From an uncultured Christensenellaceae bacterium (GTDB lineage Bacteria; Bacillota; Clostridia; Christensenellales; Borkfalkiaceae), in assembly GCA_910588465.1 (NCBI GenBank), contig CAJUOP010000007.1, positions 36,317-100,316 on the forward strand: a stretch of DNA of 64,000 bases, in the 5' to 3' direction. A program made the position numbers and the translations under genes. Under the pieces are notes generated by a model. It saw nothing but the letters and a program-made list of their open reading frames with translations. It was not told where the DNA came from and did no database searches. Of this stretch, positions 1 through 10,289 are shown piece after piece. How positions within the stretch are numbered: the first letter of the stretch is position 1; the number at the start of each line of letters is the position of its first letter.

Positions 1-1970
<1,970 letters not shown>

Positions 1971-2077
1971 CCGTCAAATAACTCCTTTAAAAAATAGTGT
2001 TATCATTTGGCGATTTACCGAGTATATCTTTTCATCGGAAAAAATCGAAAATGTCGATAAAAATTGTCCGTCCCCTC

Positions 2078-2106
2078 TTTACTTTTGCGCTCGGTTGCGC
2101 TATAAT
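2078..2106 (+). promoter_or_regulatory. Promoter candidate for the rqcP-ispDF-radA operon
   Basis: TTTACT (2078-2083), a 17-bp spacer and TATAAT (2101-2106) match a sigma-A promoter facing right, about 160 bp before rqcP. The rest of the 300-bp rpoB-rqcP gap holds an AT-rich inverted repeat (ATAATAA at 2176-2182 and TTATTAT at 2192-2198) and a TATACT on the minus strand (2021-2026) that could be the rpoB -10 box but lacks a good -35. No gene is visible in the gap. Confidence 0.6.
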
Positions 2107-2273
2107 AGAGGGTGAAAGAAAGAAATTGAAACGAGGCGGAGAAATTGCCGAAACGCATACTGCCTCAATTTAAACATAATAATACAGTATGTTATTATAA
2201 CGGAACGCAAAAAAGATGTCAAACGCTTTTCGGGGCGGTTGACAAACTTTTTTTGCAAAACGGAGATTTTTTT

Positions 2274-2516
2274 ATGAGAATAGACAAATTTCTAAAAATT
2301 TCGCGCATTTTAAAGCGCAGAACAGTGGCGCAGGATGCAGCAAACGCGGGAAAAATCACCGTAAACGGAAGAGAGGCGAAACCCTCTACCCGCGTAAAGG
2401 CAGGCGATATTGTAGAGCTCAGCTTTGCTTCGGGCACGCTCCGTTTTAAGATCCTCGAGATCCGCGAGTTTGTAAAAAAGGACGAGGCGCAATCGCTCTA
2501 CGAGGTCCTCGTATGA
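2274..2516 (+). CDS. rqcP: S4-domain RNA-binding protein, RqcP/YabO (Hsp15) family
   Basis: An 80-residue protein that is almost entirely one S4 RNA-binding domain (MRIDKFLKISRILKRR, then AGKITVNGREAKPSTRVKAGD). Length and motif match RqcP, which binds stalled 50S subunits with RqcH and helps add alanine tails in ribosome quality control. The longer reading frame could start upstream, but the S4 domain begins exactly at the ATG at 2274, and CGGAG at 2261-2265 is a suitable ribosome binding site. Its stop overlaps the ispDF start by 4 bp (ATGA), so the two are translationally coupled. RqcH is not in the window. Confidence 0.88.
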   Translation: MRIDKFLKISRILKRRTVAQDAANAGKITVNGREAKPSTRVKAGDIVELSFASGTLRFKILEIREFVKKDEAQSLYEVLV

Positions 2517-3691
2517 TCACCGCCGTTCTATGCGCCGCGGGCAAGGGCGAACGCGCGGGCTTTTCCGAAAATAAGGTCCTGCGCGAGCGGAACGGCTTGC
2601 CCCTTTTGTGCTATTCGCTTTCCGCCTTCGCGCAGTGTGCGGAAATCACCGAAATACTCGTGGTCTGCCGTAAAGAGGACGAAGTTAAGATCCGACCCCT
2701 GCTCTCCCCTTATCCCCGCGCCCGCACGGTGATCGGCGGAGAGCTGCGCACGCACAGCGTGTATGCCGCGCTGAAAGAAGCGGCGGGCGACATCGTGCTC
2801 GTGCACGACGCGGCGCGCCCTTTTCTTACGCAAAAAATCATTTCCGCCTGTATCGAAAGCGTGAAAAATTTCGGGAGCGGCGTTTGCGCCGTTCCGTCCG
2901 TGGACACGGTTGCGCTTGCCAAAAACGGCTGTATTTTAAAAACGCCCCCGCGTAGCACCGTTTACGCCGCACAAACCCCGCAGGGCTTTTCCACGGGCGA
3001 GCTGCTCGGCGCATACCGCGAAATGTTCGAAGAACACCGCGAAGCGGAGTTCACGGACGAAAGCGGCATTTACGCATATTACTGCAAGCCGCCGCGCATT
3101 TGCGAGGGCGACAGAAACAATAAAAAACTCACCTATGCCGAGGATTTTCTCCCCGCGGAACGGGTAGGATTCGGCGTAGATACGCACGCTTTTATGCCCC
3201 AAAAAAATGCTTCGCCTTTTTTTGGGGACCCCGATTCTCTTGACTTCCCTTCATTTATCACCCTCGGCGGCGTACGTATTCCCTCCGAGCATACCTTAAT
3301 CGCCCACAGCGACGGCGACGTTTTGCTTCACGCGCTGATGGATGCGCTGCTCTCCGCGGCAGGCTTACGCGATATCGGCTATTATTTCCCCGATACGGAC
3401 GAAAAATATGCGGGTGCGGACAGTTTGAAGCTGTTAAAAGAAGTACTATGTCAGATAGAGTACTGTGGATTTGCCCCAAAAAACGTCAGTATTGCCGTTT
3501 TAGCCGAAAAACCCCGCCTTTCTCCGCATATCGAAGATATGAAAGAAAATTTATCAAAGGCGTTAAATCTGCCCCTTTCCGCTATCGGAATTGCGGCGGG
3601 AACAAACGAAAAGCTCGGCTACGTCGGCGAAGGCAAGGGAGTTACCGTTTACGCTACGGTAATGTTAAAACAAACAAAGGAAGCGATTTAA
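2513..3691 (+). CDS. ispDF: Bifunctional IspD-IspF: MEP cytidylyltransferase / MEcPP synthase
   Basis: A 392-residue fusion of two enzymes of the methylerythritol phosphate isoprenoid pathway. Residues 1-212 are IspD: the CTP-binding AAGKGERAG at 8-16 and VLVHDAARPF near 96. Residues 217-386 are IspF: GFGVDTHAF supplies metal ligands D223 and H225, HSDGDVLLHALMDALL supplies H273, and DIGYYFPDTDEKYAGADS follows. IspF has an extra ~15-residue loop after DTHAF, and its C-terminal motif reads GEGKG where GRxEG is usual. The fused enzyme catalyses non-consecutive steps; IspE is not in the window. It overlaps rqcP by 4 bp and lies 12 bp before radA. Confidence 0.95.
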   Translation: MITAVLCAAGKGERAGFSENKVLRERNGLPLLCYSLSAFAQCAEITEILVVCRKEDEVKIRPLLSPYPRARTVIGGELRTHSVYAALKEAAGDIVLVHDAARPFLTQKIISACIESVKNFGSGVCAVPSVDTVALAKNGCILKTPPRSTVYAAQTPQGFSTGELLGAYREMFEEHREAEFTDESGIYAYYCKPPRICEGDRNNKKLTYAEDFLPAERVGFGVDTHAFMPQKNASPFFGDPDSLDFPSFITLGGVRIPSEHTLIAHSDGDVLLHALMDALLSAAGLRDIGYYFPDTDEKYAGADSLKLLKEVLCQIEYCGFAPKNVSIAVLAEKPRLSPHIEDMKENLSKALNLPLSAIGIAAGTNEKLGYVGEGKGVTVYATVMLKQTKEAI

Positions 3692-3703
3692 CAAGGATTT
3701 TAT

Positions 3704-5071
3704 ATGGCAAAAGCAACCACTCAATTCGTATGCGCGGAATGCGGATACGCTTCGCCGAAATGGCTGGGGCGGTGCCCCGACTGCGGCAAATTCAACACCC
3801 TGGCGGAAGAGGCAGTCGCACCCGCGGCGCCCGCCAAACAAAAGAGCGCGTTCCGCGCTCCTTCCGCCCGTCCCCTCCCCCTCTCGCAAGTGAAATACGA
3901 AAAGTTCGAGCGCGTTTCCTCGGGCAATTCCGAGCTGGACGTGGTGCTCGGCGGAGGGATCGTGCGCGGCTCGCTCGTGCTGGTGGGCGGCGATCCCGGC
4001 GTGGGAAAATCTACCCTGCTCACGCAGGTTGCGGCGCACCTTGCCAAACAGCATAAAGTGTTGTATCTTTCCGCCGAGGAGAGCTGCTCGCAGGTAAAGC
4101 TCCGCTGCGAACGGCTGGGGCTGGATTCGGACAACCTGCTGCTATTAAACGAAACCTGCTTAGACGGCGCGGAGGAAGCTTTTTTCGAAGCCGAGTACGT
4201 GATTATCGACTCTATTCAGGCGGTTTACACCGACGCGCTCAGCTCTGCGGCGGGCAGCGTGGGACAGGTGCGTGAATGCGCAAGCAAGCTCATGCGCATC
4301 GCCAAAGCCCGCGGCATTACCTTTTTTATCGTGGGACACGTTACCAAGGAGGGAACGCTGGCGGGTCCGAAGGTGCTCGAACATATTATGGACACCGTGC
4401 TCTACTTCGAGGGAGAGCGGACGGAAAACTTTAAAATCCTGCGCGCGGTAAAAAACCGTTTCGGTTCGGTGCAGGAGGTGGGCGTGTTCGAAATGACGGG
4501 CGAAGGCATTTACGGACTTTCGGACTATTCCGCGCTCTTTCTTTCGGACACCCGCGGAGAAGCGGCAGGCGCGGCGGTCACCCCCAGCGAAACGGGCAAC
4601 CGCTGCATGATGGTCGAGCTGCAAACGCTGATGTGCAAGACTGCGTACGGACTCCCCCGCCGTATGGCGCTGGGCGTAGACTTTAACCGCCTTGTGGTGC
4701 TGATCGCGGTGCTCGAAAAGCGCTGCTCGCTCGCCATGGGAATGCAGGACGTCTATTTAAACGCGATGGGCGGAATTAAACTGAACGAGCCGAGCGCGGA
4801 CCTTGCCGTATGCGCCGCGCTTGCCAGCGCGGAACGCATGATTCCCGTAGACAAATATACGGCGGTGTTCGGGGAAGTGGGACTTACGGGCGAGGTGCGC
4901 GGCGTCAACTTTGCCGAAAAACGAGTAAACGAATGCCTGAAAATGGGCTTTAAACGCGTGCTGCTTCCCGCAAAAAATATGAAGGCTTGCGAAAAATTCA
5001 AAGATAAAATCGAGCTGGTCCCGGTTTCTTACGTCTATCAAATGATAAAAACGCTGTTCCCCAAAATATAA
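3704..5071 (+). CDS. radA: DNA repair/recombination protein RadA (Sms)
   Basis: 455 residues with the RadA domain order: a C4 zinc finger (C10, C13, C24, C27), a RecA-like ATPase with Walker A GGDPGVGKST at 95-104, the family motif KNRFG near residue 250, and a C-terminal Lon-protease-like domain (GGIKLNEPSADLAV, then GEVGLTGEVRGV). RadA is a branch-migration helicase that processes recombination intermediates. It is the last gene of the rqcP-ispDF-radA operon and is followed within 5 bp by a strong hairpin terminator. Confidence 0.97.
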   Translation: MAKATTQFVCAECGYASPKWLGRCPDCGKFNTLAEEAVAPAAPAKQKSAFRAPSARPLPLSQVKYEKFERVSSGNSELDVVLGGGIVRGSLVLVGGDPGVGKSTLLTQVAAHLAKQHKVLYLSAEESCSQVKLRCERLGLDSDNLLLLNETCLDGAEEAFFEAEYVIIDSIQAVYTDALSSAAGSVGQVRECASKLMRIAKARGITFFIVGHVTKEGTLAGPKVLEHIMDTVLYFEGERTENFKILRAVKNRFGSVQEVGVFEMTGEGIYGLSDYSALFLSDTRGEAAGAAVTPSETGNRCMMVELQTLMCKTAYGLPRRMALGVDFNRLVVLIAVLEKRCSLAMGMQDVYLNAMGGIKLNEPSADLAVCAALASAERMIPVDKYTAVFGEVGLTGEVRGVNFAEKRVNECLKMGFKRVLLPAKNMKACEKFKDKIELVPVSYVYQMIKTLFPKI

Positions 5072-5075
5072 CGAA

Positions 5076-5099
5076 CCGCCCCGACAAATGTCGGGGCGG
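5076..5099. terminator. Bidirectional terminator between radA and the GNAT gene
   Basis: CCGCCCCGAC (5076-5085), loop AAAT, GTCGGGGCGG (5090-5099): a perfect 10-bp stem between convergent genes, with short T-rich tails on both sides. Confidence 0.85.
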
Positions 5100-5105
5100 A
5101 TTTCT

Positions 5106-5660
5106 CTACTGTTTCATGAAAACGTACAAGCGTTCGGGGAAGGTTTTACAGAGAGCTTTTGCAACATACTCGCCCTCCTTTACAAACGTAAAGCCGCACT
5201 TTTCGATAACGCGGCGCGATTGCGCGTTGTCGGTAAAATGTCCCGCCGTAAGCGCGTCTAACTTAAGCGTATCGAAGCAATAGCCCATAGCGGCGTTTAC
5301 CGCTTCGGGCATGATTCCCCGCCCCCAATACGCCTTCGAAAGCACGTAGCCGATTTCCTTCACCTTGAAACGTTCGAACGCGGGATCCCGATTCGCCCAG
5401 GAATCGTGCAAGCCCAGCGAGCCGATCACCTTTCCGCTTTCCTTCTCCTCTATGGCAAACACGTTCTTTTCGGCAAGAAACATTTTTAACACAAACTCCG
5501 TTTCCTCCCGCGATTCGTGGTGCTTCCACCCGGCAAGCTCGCCCACGCCCTCTACCGAGGCATATTCGAATAAATCGTCCAAATCCGTTTCCTTCCAACC
5601 GCGGAGGAGCAAGCGCGGCGTCTCAATCACGGTATGCGTCACGTCGATTTGCACGTCCAT
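5106..5660 (-). CDS. GNAT N-acetyltransferase, RimJ/RimL-like
   Basis: 184 residues of the Acetyltransf_3 type: N-terminal IETPRLLLRGWKETD, the acetyl-CoA-binding segment YVLSKAYWGRGIMPEAV, and DNAQSRRVIEKCGF near the C-terminus. These proteins acetylate N-termini of ribosomal proteins or small amines; the substrate cannot be told from sequence. The ATG at 5660 follows GGAGGAGAG. It lies 12 bp after trmB and ends the dut-trmB-GNAT group. Confidence 0.85.
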   Translation of the reverse strand: MDVQIDVTHTVIETPRLLLRGWKETDLDDLFEYASVEGVGELAGWKHHESREETEFVLKMFLAEKNVFAIEEKESGKVIGSLGLHDSWANRDPAFERFKVKEIGYVLSKAYWGRGIMPEAVNAAMGYCFDTLKLDALTAGHFTDNAQSRRVIEKCGFTFVKEGEYVAKALCKTFPERLYVFMKQ

Positions 5661-5672
5661 GCTCTCTCCTCC

Positions 5673-6350
5673 TCAGTTTTTCACGGCGACCGCGCGAAAG
5701 ATGGGAAGCCCGCGGTCGGAAAAGTTCTTTTCGTATTCGGTTACGATATTCCCTTGCGCAAAATCGCTGTTGTGCAAATCGCGCGTAATATCCTTTACGG
5801 TAAAGCCGTTCTGCGCGAACTGCTCTAACGAATAATCGAAAAACGGTTCGCTGTCCGTCTTTTGCTCGATTTCCCCGCCCTCGACGAGCAACCGCCTGTA
5901 AATTTCCAGAAATCGGGGCGCGGTAAGCCGCTGTTTTTCCCTGCTCTTTTCGGGCAGCGGCGTGGAAAAATTCAGATAGATCCGTTCGATGCTTCCCTCG
6001 GGAAGATAGCACGGCAAAATTTCGGCGGGAATATTCAAAAAGCGTACGTTAGGGATCCCCTCCCGCAGCACGTGCTCCATGGCGGTCAGGCAGACGTTGG
6101 AGCACAGCTCCGCCGCCAAAAAATTCACGTTCGGCTCGCGCAGCGCCTTTTCCGAAACAAACTTCCCGTTGCCGCAGCCTACGTCGAGATGCACGGGATT
6201 TCCGTTGCCGAAAACCGCTTGCAAATCGACAAGGGCGCGGAAGCCTTCCGCCGCCTCCTTTAAATTGAGGCAGGGACGACCGCGCGCAAGCAGCACCGCC
6301 CCGCACGCCTCGATCCGCGGCTCTAAATTGCGTTTACGGCGCATTCTCAT
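5673..6350 (-). CDS. trmB: tRNA (guanine-N7)-methyltransferase TrmB, with a variant active-site motif
   Basis: 225 residues with the TrmB fold: SAM-binding HLDVGCGNGKFVSEKA (family form EIGxGxG), the acidic NFLAAELCSN segment and C-terminal GLPIFRAVAVK. It would methylate G46 of tRNA. The most conserved TrmB motif, NFSDPWPKKRHxKRRLT, reads NFSTPLPEKSREKQRLT here (around residues 130-146), so the catalytic-region Asp is Thr and the Trp is Leu. Either the enzyme has drifted or it is a divergent subtype. Its ATG overlaps the dut stop by one base (TGATG), so it is coupled to dut. Confidence 0.85.
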   Translation of the reverse strand: MRMRRKRNLEPRIEACGAVLLARGRPCLNLKEAAEGFRALVDLQAVFGNGNPVHLDVGCGNGKFVSEKALREPNVNFLAAELCSNVCLTAMEHVLREGIPNVRFLNIPAEILPCYLPEGSIERIYLNFSTPLPEKSREKQRLTAPRFLEIYRRLLVEGGEIEQKTDSEPFFDYSLEQFAQNGFTVKDITRDLHNSDFAQGNIVTEYEKNFSDRGLPIFRAVAVKN

Positions 6351-6781
6351 CAGTTTTTCCCCGTAGAGCCGAATCCGCCCGCGCCGCGCACCGTCTCCGA
6401 AAGCGACTCCGCCTCCGCAAATTCCGCCGCGTAATAGGGCGCTATCACCAGCTGGGCGATACGGTCGCCCGCTTCCACCTTGCGCGCCTGCGCTCCGTGA
6501 TTGTGCAGCGCGACCATAATTTCGCCGCGGTAGTCGCAGTCGATGACACCGACTTTATTCGCGGGCGCCAGATCCTGTTTGCAAGCAAGCCCGCTGCGGG
6601 CGTACACCAGCCCAACCGTGCCCGCGGGAAGCTCGACTGCGATCCCCGTGTGCACAAAGCGCGTTTCTCCCGCAGGGATCTCCGTCCCCTCGCTCGCATA
6701 TAAATCCGCTCCCGCGGCAAACTCCGACCCGTACACGGGCAAACGAGCGCTTTCGCTCAGTTTTTTTACGTTTACTTTCAT
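6350..6781 (-). CDS. dut: dUTP diphosphatase
   Basis: 143 residues carrying all five trimeric dUTPase motifs in order: AAGADLYA, ARSGLA, GVIDCDYRGEI, GDRIAQLVI and RGAGGFGSTG. It hydrolyses dUTP to dUMP, keeping uracil out of DNA and feeding thymidylate synthesis. The ATG at 6781 is preceded by GAGAGGAAA. It sits 21 bp after the membrane protein gene and overlaps trmB by one base. Confidence 0.96.
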   Translation of the reverse strand: MKVNVKKLSESARLPVYGSEFAAGADLYASEGTEIPAGETRFVHTGIAVELPAGTVGLVYARSGLACKQDLAPANKVGVIDCDYRGEIMVALHNHGAQARKVEAGDRIAQLVIAPYYAAEFAEAESLSETVRGAGGFGSTGKN

Positions 6782-6802
6782 ATAAATTTCCTCTCTTGCT
6801 GT

Positions 6803-7831
6803 TTATTGAACATCGACGATCCACCGCTTGGGACGGTTGGGGCGGATCAGTACCTTTAACACCGTCCCCTCGGCAGGGGGAAGGTTGCCCTTTACGAACC
6901 CTATCGAACGCTTGCCGTCGATTTGCGCTACGACGCGAAATTTTTTAAACACCGTGTGCGTGCGCGAAAACTCTCCCGAGCTATACTCGCCGGAGGATTC
7001 GAACGCCGCGCACAACACCTTCGCTTCCCGTTTCTCGCAAAATTTTCCGCACTTTACAAGGATCTTAAAATAGACCGAAACGACCGTTTTTAAAATCACG
7101 CCCAAAAAGCAATACGCGAACAGCCATTCGAGCGCGCTCCAAAACACGCGCCCCAAAGTGACCGCTTTGCCGAAAAACAGCGGGTAGACGGAAAGCAGAA
7201 TGATCGGCACAACCAACAGCGAACCGTAAATTACGTTTTCCCATACGGAATACGTGCGGAACCTCGCCGCGATCCGCCTGCGCCAAACGCCCGCCTCGCC
7301 CGACATTCGTGCAAGCGAATGCTGCGGAAGCCTGGAAAGCTCGTCTGCAACCGCCTCGTTTTGCGCCGTTGCGTCCGAAACCTCCTGCGGCGGCACCGTC
7401 GCGCTTTCGTATTCGTAAGCGATATCCGGCAGCGTGCGCCGCTTCCCTACGAAAAAATATAAAAACAGCGCTCCCGCAACGGTAAACGCACCGCCGCCCG
7501 CAAGCACGGCGATTTCCGTTTTTCCGAACTGCCCCAAACGGTTTTGTCCGTCCACGCGGATCACGACCTGCTTGCCCTCGTAATACCTTTCCCGTCCCTG
7601 TTCGTAAATGTTGTCCGTAAGGCGGGCGCGAACGATCGCCTCTTTGCCGTCCCGTTCGATCGAAAACGAAACGATCGCACCCTTTGCATCGTACTCGGCG
7701 GAAAGCACGGTCGCTTCCGTCGGCTCGGCAAGGCGGTAAATGGCGAGCCTTGCAAAACCGTATCCGACAAGCCCCAATCCGACGAGAATAAACGCGCCGA
7801 AAAATAAAAACAAAAAAATATTTTGCTTCAT
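6803..7831 (-). CDS. Membrane protein with a DUF3592-like extracytoplasmic domain
   Basis: 342 residues. An N-terminal membrane segment (about 5-28) is followed by a small beta-rich domain (EATVLSAEYDAKGAIVSFS, then VVIRVDGQNRLG) like DUF3592, then a second membrane segment near 106-128, a linker, two more at about 197-256, and a repeat of the beta-type module at the C-terminus (REAKVLCAAFESSGEYS ending VLIRPNRPKRWIVDVQ). Function is unknown. It lies between khpA and dut. Confidence 0.7.
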   Translation of the reverse strand: MKQNIFLFLFFGAFILVGLGLVGYGFARLAIYRLAEPTEATVLSAEYDAKGAIVSFSIERDGKEAIVRARLTDNIYEQGRERYYEGKQVVIRVDGQNRLGQFGKTEIAVLAGGGAFTVAGALFLYFFVGKRRTLPDIAYEYESATVPPQEVSDATAQNEAVADELSRLPQHSLARMSGEAGVWRRRIAARFRTYSVWENVIYGSLLVVPIILLSVYPLFFGKAVTLGRVFWSALEWLFAYCFLGVILKTVVSVYFKILVKCGKFCEKREAKVLCAAFESSGEYSSGEFSRTHTVFKKFRVVAQIDGKRSIGFVKGNLPPAEGTVLKVLIRPNRPKRWIVDVQ

Positions 7832-7849
7832 GACGATCCCGCAATAGAC

Positions 7850-7879
7850 AACAGCCGTTCGCTTACGGGAACGGCTGTT
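7850..7879. terminator. Hairpin after khpA (terminator or processing site)
   Basis: AACAGCCGTTC (7850-7860) and GAACGGCTGTT (7869-7879) form an 11-bp stem with an 8-nt loop directly after khpA. There is no clear T-run on the minus strand, so termination may be partial and the next genes may be read through. Confidence 0.5.
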
Positions 7880-7891
7880 GCTGCGAACGAA

Positions 7892-8131
7892 TTATTCTTC
7901 GCGTTCTTTAATTTCCACGTTATACTTTTTGCCGTCTCTGGGGCTGGCGTTCCGCACGATCGTGCGCAAAGCCTTGGCAATCTTGCCCTGCTTGCCGATC
8001 ACCTTTCCCATGTCCGACGCCGAAAGCACGACGGTAACGGTGATGTCGTTTTCCGTCTCCTCCGTGAGGTATTCGATGTGTTCTTTGTCGTCTGCAAAAT
8101 GCTCGACGATGTACCGAATCAAATCTAACAT
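7892..8131 (-). CDS. khpA: KH-domain RNA-binding protein KhpA
   Basis: 79 residues, a single KH domain with the GxxG loop GKQG at 46-49 (VIGKQGKIAKALRTIVRN). KhpA pairs with KhpB (Jag) and binds many RNAs, influencing cell elongation and division in Gram-positive bacteria. It lies 26 bp after rpsP, its usual neighbour. The rimM-trmD genes that usually follow are absent. Confidence 0.92.
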   Translation of the reverse strand: MLDLIRYIVEHFADDKEHIEYLTEETENDITVTVVLSASDMGKVIGKQGKIAKALRTIVRNASPRDGKKYNVEIKEREE

Positions 8132-8157
8132 ATCCGTCTCCTTTCAGGCGAAAGCGA

Positions 8158-8448
8158 TTACTTCTTTTTCTTGCCTTTGGTTTTTGCGGGGCTGAGCTTT
8201 TCGGATTTTTCGATAACGCCCGTCTTTACAAGCAAAGACTTTACCGTCTCGGTCGGCTGAACGCCCTTGGCAATCCAGTCCTTCGCCTTCTCCACGTCTA
8301 CGTTCAGCGTAACGGGCTGCGACTTGGGATCGTAAAAGCCGACTTTGTCGACGTACTCGCCCGTTGCCGCCTTGCGCGCGTCCACCACTACGATGCGGTA
8401 TACGGGGGACTTTTTGTCGCCCATACGCACCAATCTCATTTTAACCAT
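8158..8448 (-). CDS. rpsP: 30S ribosomal protein S16
   Basis: 96 residues from the ATG at 8448 (MVKMRLVRMGDKKSPVYRIV), preceded by GGAGGA (8456-8461). An upstream TTG in frame overlaps that ribosome binding site and is rejected as a start. The S16 core ends near VIEKSEKLS and a lysine-rich tail (KTKGKKKK) follows. It lies in the ylxM-ffh-rpsP-khpA operon, the order common in Firmicutes. Confidence 0.97.
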   Translation of the reverse strand: MVKMRLVRMGDKKSPVYRIVVVDARKAATGEYVDKVGFYDPKSQPVTLNVDVEKAKDWIAKGVQPTETVKSLLVKTGVIEKSEKLSPAKTKGKKKK

Positions 8449-8499
8449 TTTTTTATCCTCCAAAAATAATTTTTTTATATTTGCTTCCGAAAGCGACCT

Positions 8500-9819
8500 T
8501 TAAAAAGGCATCCGCCCGCGGAGTTTGCCGCCCTTTAACTGCTTCATTAACAGCTTCGTCTGCTCGAACTGCTTTAACACGCGGTTGATTTCCTGAATAC
8601 TCGTGCCCGAGCCGTTCGCAATGCGCGTTTTGCGCGAATAGTTGATGATCTGCGGGTTGTCCCGCTCCTTGGGCGTCATCGAAAGGATGATCGCCTTCGT
8701 GCGTTCGAGCTGCTTTTCGTCGACGTCCTTTTCGCTGAGCTTCATTTTTCCCGCCGTGGGGAGCATATTCATCAGCGCGCCCGCGCCGCCCATCTTCTTT
8801 AACGATTCGAACTGCTGTAAATAGTCCGTCAGCGTAAAAGAGGCGTCGCGCATCTTGCGCTCCATCTCCTTTGCCTGCTGCTCGGTAATGGCTTCCTGCG
8901 CCTTCTCGATCAAGGAGAGCACGTCGCCCATGCCTAAGATACGCGAAGCCATACGGTCGGGATAGAAGGGCTCTAAATCGGTCAGCTTTTCGCCCACGCC
9001 GATAAACTTGATGGGCTTGCCCGTTACCGCCTTGATGGAAAGACACGCGCCGCCGCGAGTGTCGCCGTCGAGCTTGGTCAAGATAACGCCCGTAATGCTC
9101 AGCCGCTCGTTAAACGTCTGCGCGACGTTCACGGCGTCCTGCCCCGTCATGGCGTCTACCGTCAGCAGAATTTCGGTCACGTCCACTTCCCGCTTGATCT
9201 CTTCCAGCTCTTTCATGAGCGCGTCGTCGATATGAAGCCGACCCGCGGTGTCTACGATCACCGTATCGTACCCCATTTTTTTGGCGTACTCCACCGCTTG
9301 CTTTGCCGTTTTGGCGGGCGCCTGCGTGCCCTTTTCGAACACCTCGGTCTCCGCCTTTCCCCCCACGACCTTTAACTGGTCGATCGCGGCGGGGCGGTAA
9401 ATGTCGCACGCAACGAGCAGCGGCTTTTTACCCTGCTTTTTTAATTGCAGCGAGAGCTTTCCGCACAGCGTCGTTTTGCCCGCGCCCTGCAAGCCGCACA
9501 TTAAAATGACGGTGGGCGGCTTGGGCGAGACCTCCATTTTGGCGTTGCCCGAGCCCATGAGCGCGATCAGCTCTTCGTTTACGATTTTAATTACCTGCTG
9601 GGCGGGATTCAGTGATTGCAGTACCTGCTGCCCCACCGCCTTTTCCGAAACCTCGGCAATAAACTGTTTGGCAACTTTTAAGTTGACGTCCGCCTCCAAA
9701 AGCGCGATTCGCACCTCGCGCATCGCCGTGCGAATTTCCAGCTCGGTCAGTTTTCCGCGCTTAGTCAGCTTACTGAATATGTGGTTTAACCGCTCCGAGA
9801 GCGAAGAAAACAACGCCAT
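8500..9819 (-). CDS. ffh: Signal recognition particle protein Ffh
   Basis: 439 residues with N, G and M domains. The G domain shows GLQGAGKTTLCGK near 104, VDTAGRLHIDD and ILTKLDGDTRGGA. The C-terminal M domain is methionine-rich and contains NGSGTSIQEINRVLKQF, the SRP-RNA-binding segment. With SRP RNA and FtsY it delivers membrane and secreted proteins to SecYEG. It lies 12 bp after ylxM; the SRP RNA gene is not visible here. Confidence 0.97.
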   Translation of the reverse strand: MALFSSLSERLNHIFSKLTKRGKLTELEIRTAMREVRIALLEADVNLKVAKQFIAEVSEKAVGQQVLQSLNPAQQVIKIVNEELIALMGSGNAKMEVSPKPPTVILMCGLQGAGKTTLCGKLSLQLKKQGKKPLLVACDIYRPAAIDQLKVVGGKAETEVFEKGTQAPAKTAKQAVEYAKKMGYDTVIVDTAGRLHIDDALMKELEEIKREVDVTEILLTVDAMTGQDAVNVAQTFNERLSITGVILTKLDGDTRGGACLSIKAVTGKPIKFIGVGEKLTDLEPFYPDRMASRILGMGDVLSLIEKAQEAITEQQAKEMERKMRDASFTLTDYLQQFESLKKMGGAGALMNMLPTAGKMKLSEKDVDEKQLERTKAIILSMTPKERDNPQIINYSRKTRIANGSGTSIQEINRVLKQFEQTKLLMKQLKGGKLRGRMPF

Positions 9820-9831
9820 GAAATTCTCCTT

Positions 9832-10182
9832 TTAAGCGTTCGGCGCACCGTGCGCCCGTTCGCCGCCGACGCGGCGCAGAACCGTTTCGATCTGCTCGCG
9901 GTAGGGTGCGGGAAGCTTTGTCGCTACCCCTTCGATTTCCTCCGCAATGCGCGCAGCCTCTGCCAGCGTTTGCGCAAACCGCAGTTTTTCTTCGTAATCT
10001 TCCAGCTGCTTTCGGCATTTGTTCAGACAGTCGGATACGCTCTGGCGCGAACAACCCTTTTGCTCGGCGATTTCCGCAAGCGATAAATCGCAGTTAAAAT
10101 AAAGGTTCGTAATCTCGCGCTGGCGCTCGGTTAAAAGGGGCTGGTAGCAATCCCATAGCCGCATGAAACGCAAATCTTCCAT
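9832..10182 (-). CDS. ylxM: YlxM/p13 family DNA-binding protein (UPF0122)
   Basis: 116 residues. The N-terminal half is the helix-turn-helix typical of YlxM (LTERQREITNLYFNCDLS, then LAEIAEQKGCSRQSVSDCL); the rest is a helical region rich in Lys/Glu. YlxM is known as an accessory protein that stimulates SRP GTPase assembly, and its place directly before ffh fits. The gene begins just after a near-consensus promoter (10204-10232). Confidence 0.9.
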   Translation of the reverse strand: MEDLRFMRLWDCYQPLLTERQREITNLYFNCDLSLAEIAEQKGCSRQSVSDCLNKCRKQLEDYEEKLRFAQTLAEAARIAEEIEGVATKLPAPYREQIETVLRRVGGERAHGAPNA

Positions 10183-10203
10183 TTCCGCCCCCCTTTTTAA
10201 GCA

Positions 10204-10232
10204 AGTATATCAAAAAACAAAACGCCTGTCAA
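10204..10232 (-). promoter_or_regulatory. Consensus promoter of the ylxM-ffh-rpsP-khpA operon
   Basis: On the minus strand TTGACA (10232-10227), 17 bp, then TATACT (10209-10204). The -35 box lies inside the stem of the ftsY terminator, so terminator and promoter share sequence. Confidence 0.85.
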
Positions 10233-10252
10233 GCATTTTTACTTGACAGGCG
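10223..10252 (-). terminator. Terminator of the plsX-rnc-smc-ftsY operon
   Basis: CGCCTGTCAAG (10223-10233) and CTTGACAGGCG (10242-10252) form an 11-bp stem. The minus-strand tail is TTTTGTTTTTT, a textbook Rho-independent terminator 38 bp after ftsY. Confidence 0.92.
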
Positions 10253-10289
10253 GATTTTTTTAGCAAAACTTTATCTGCTGCGCTCGGGT

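Noticed and set aside
2239..2244. TTGACA before rqcP as a promoter
   Set aside because: No -10 box at 16-18 bp; the spacing would place it in the ribosome binding site.
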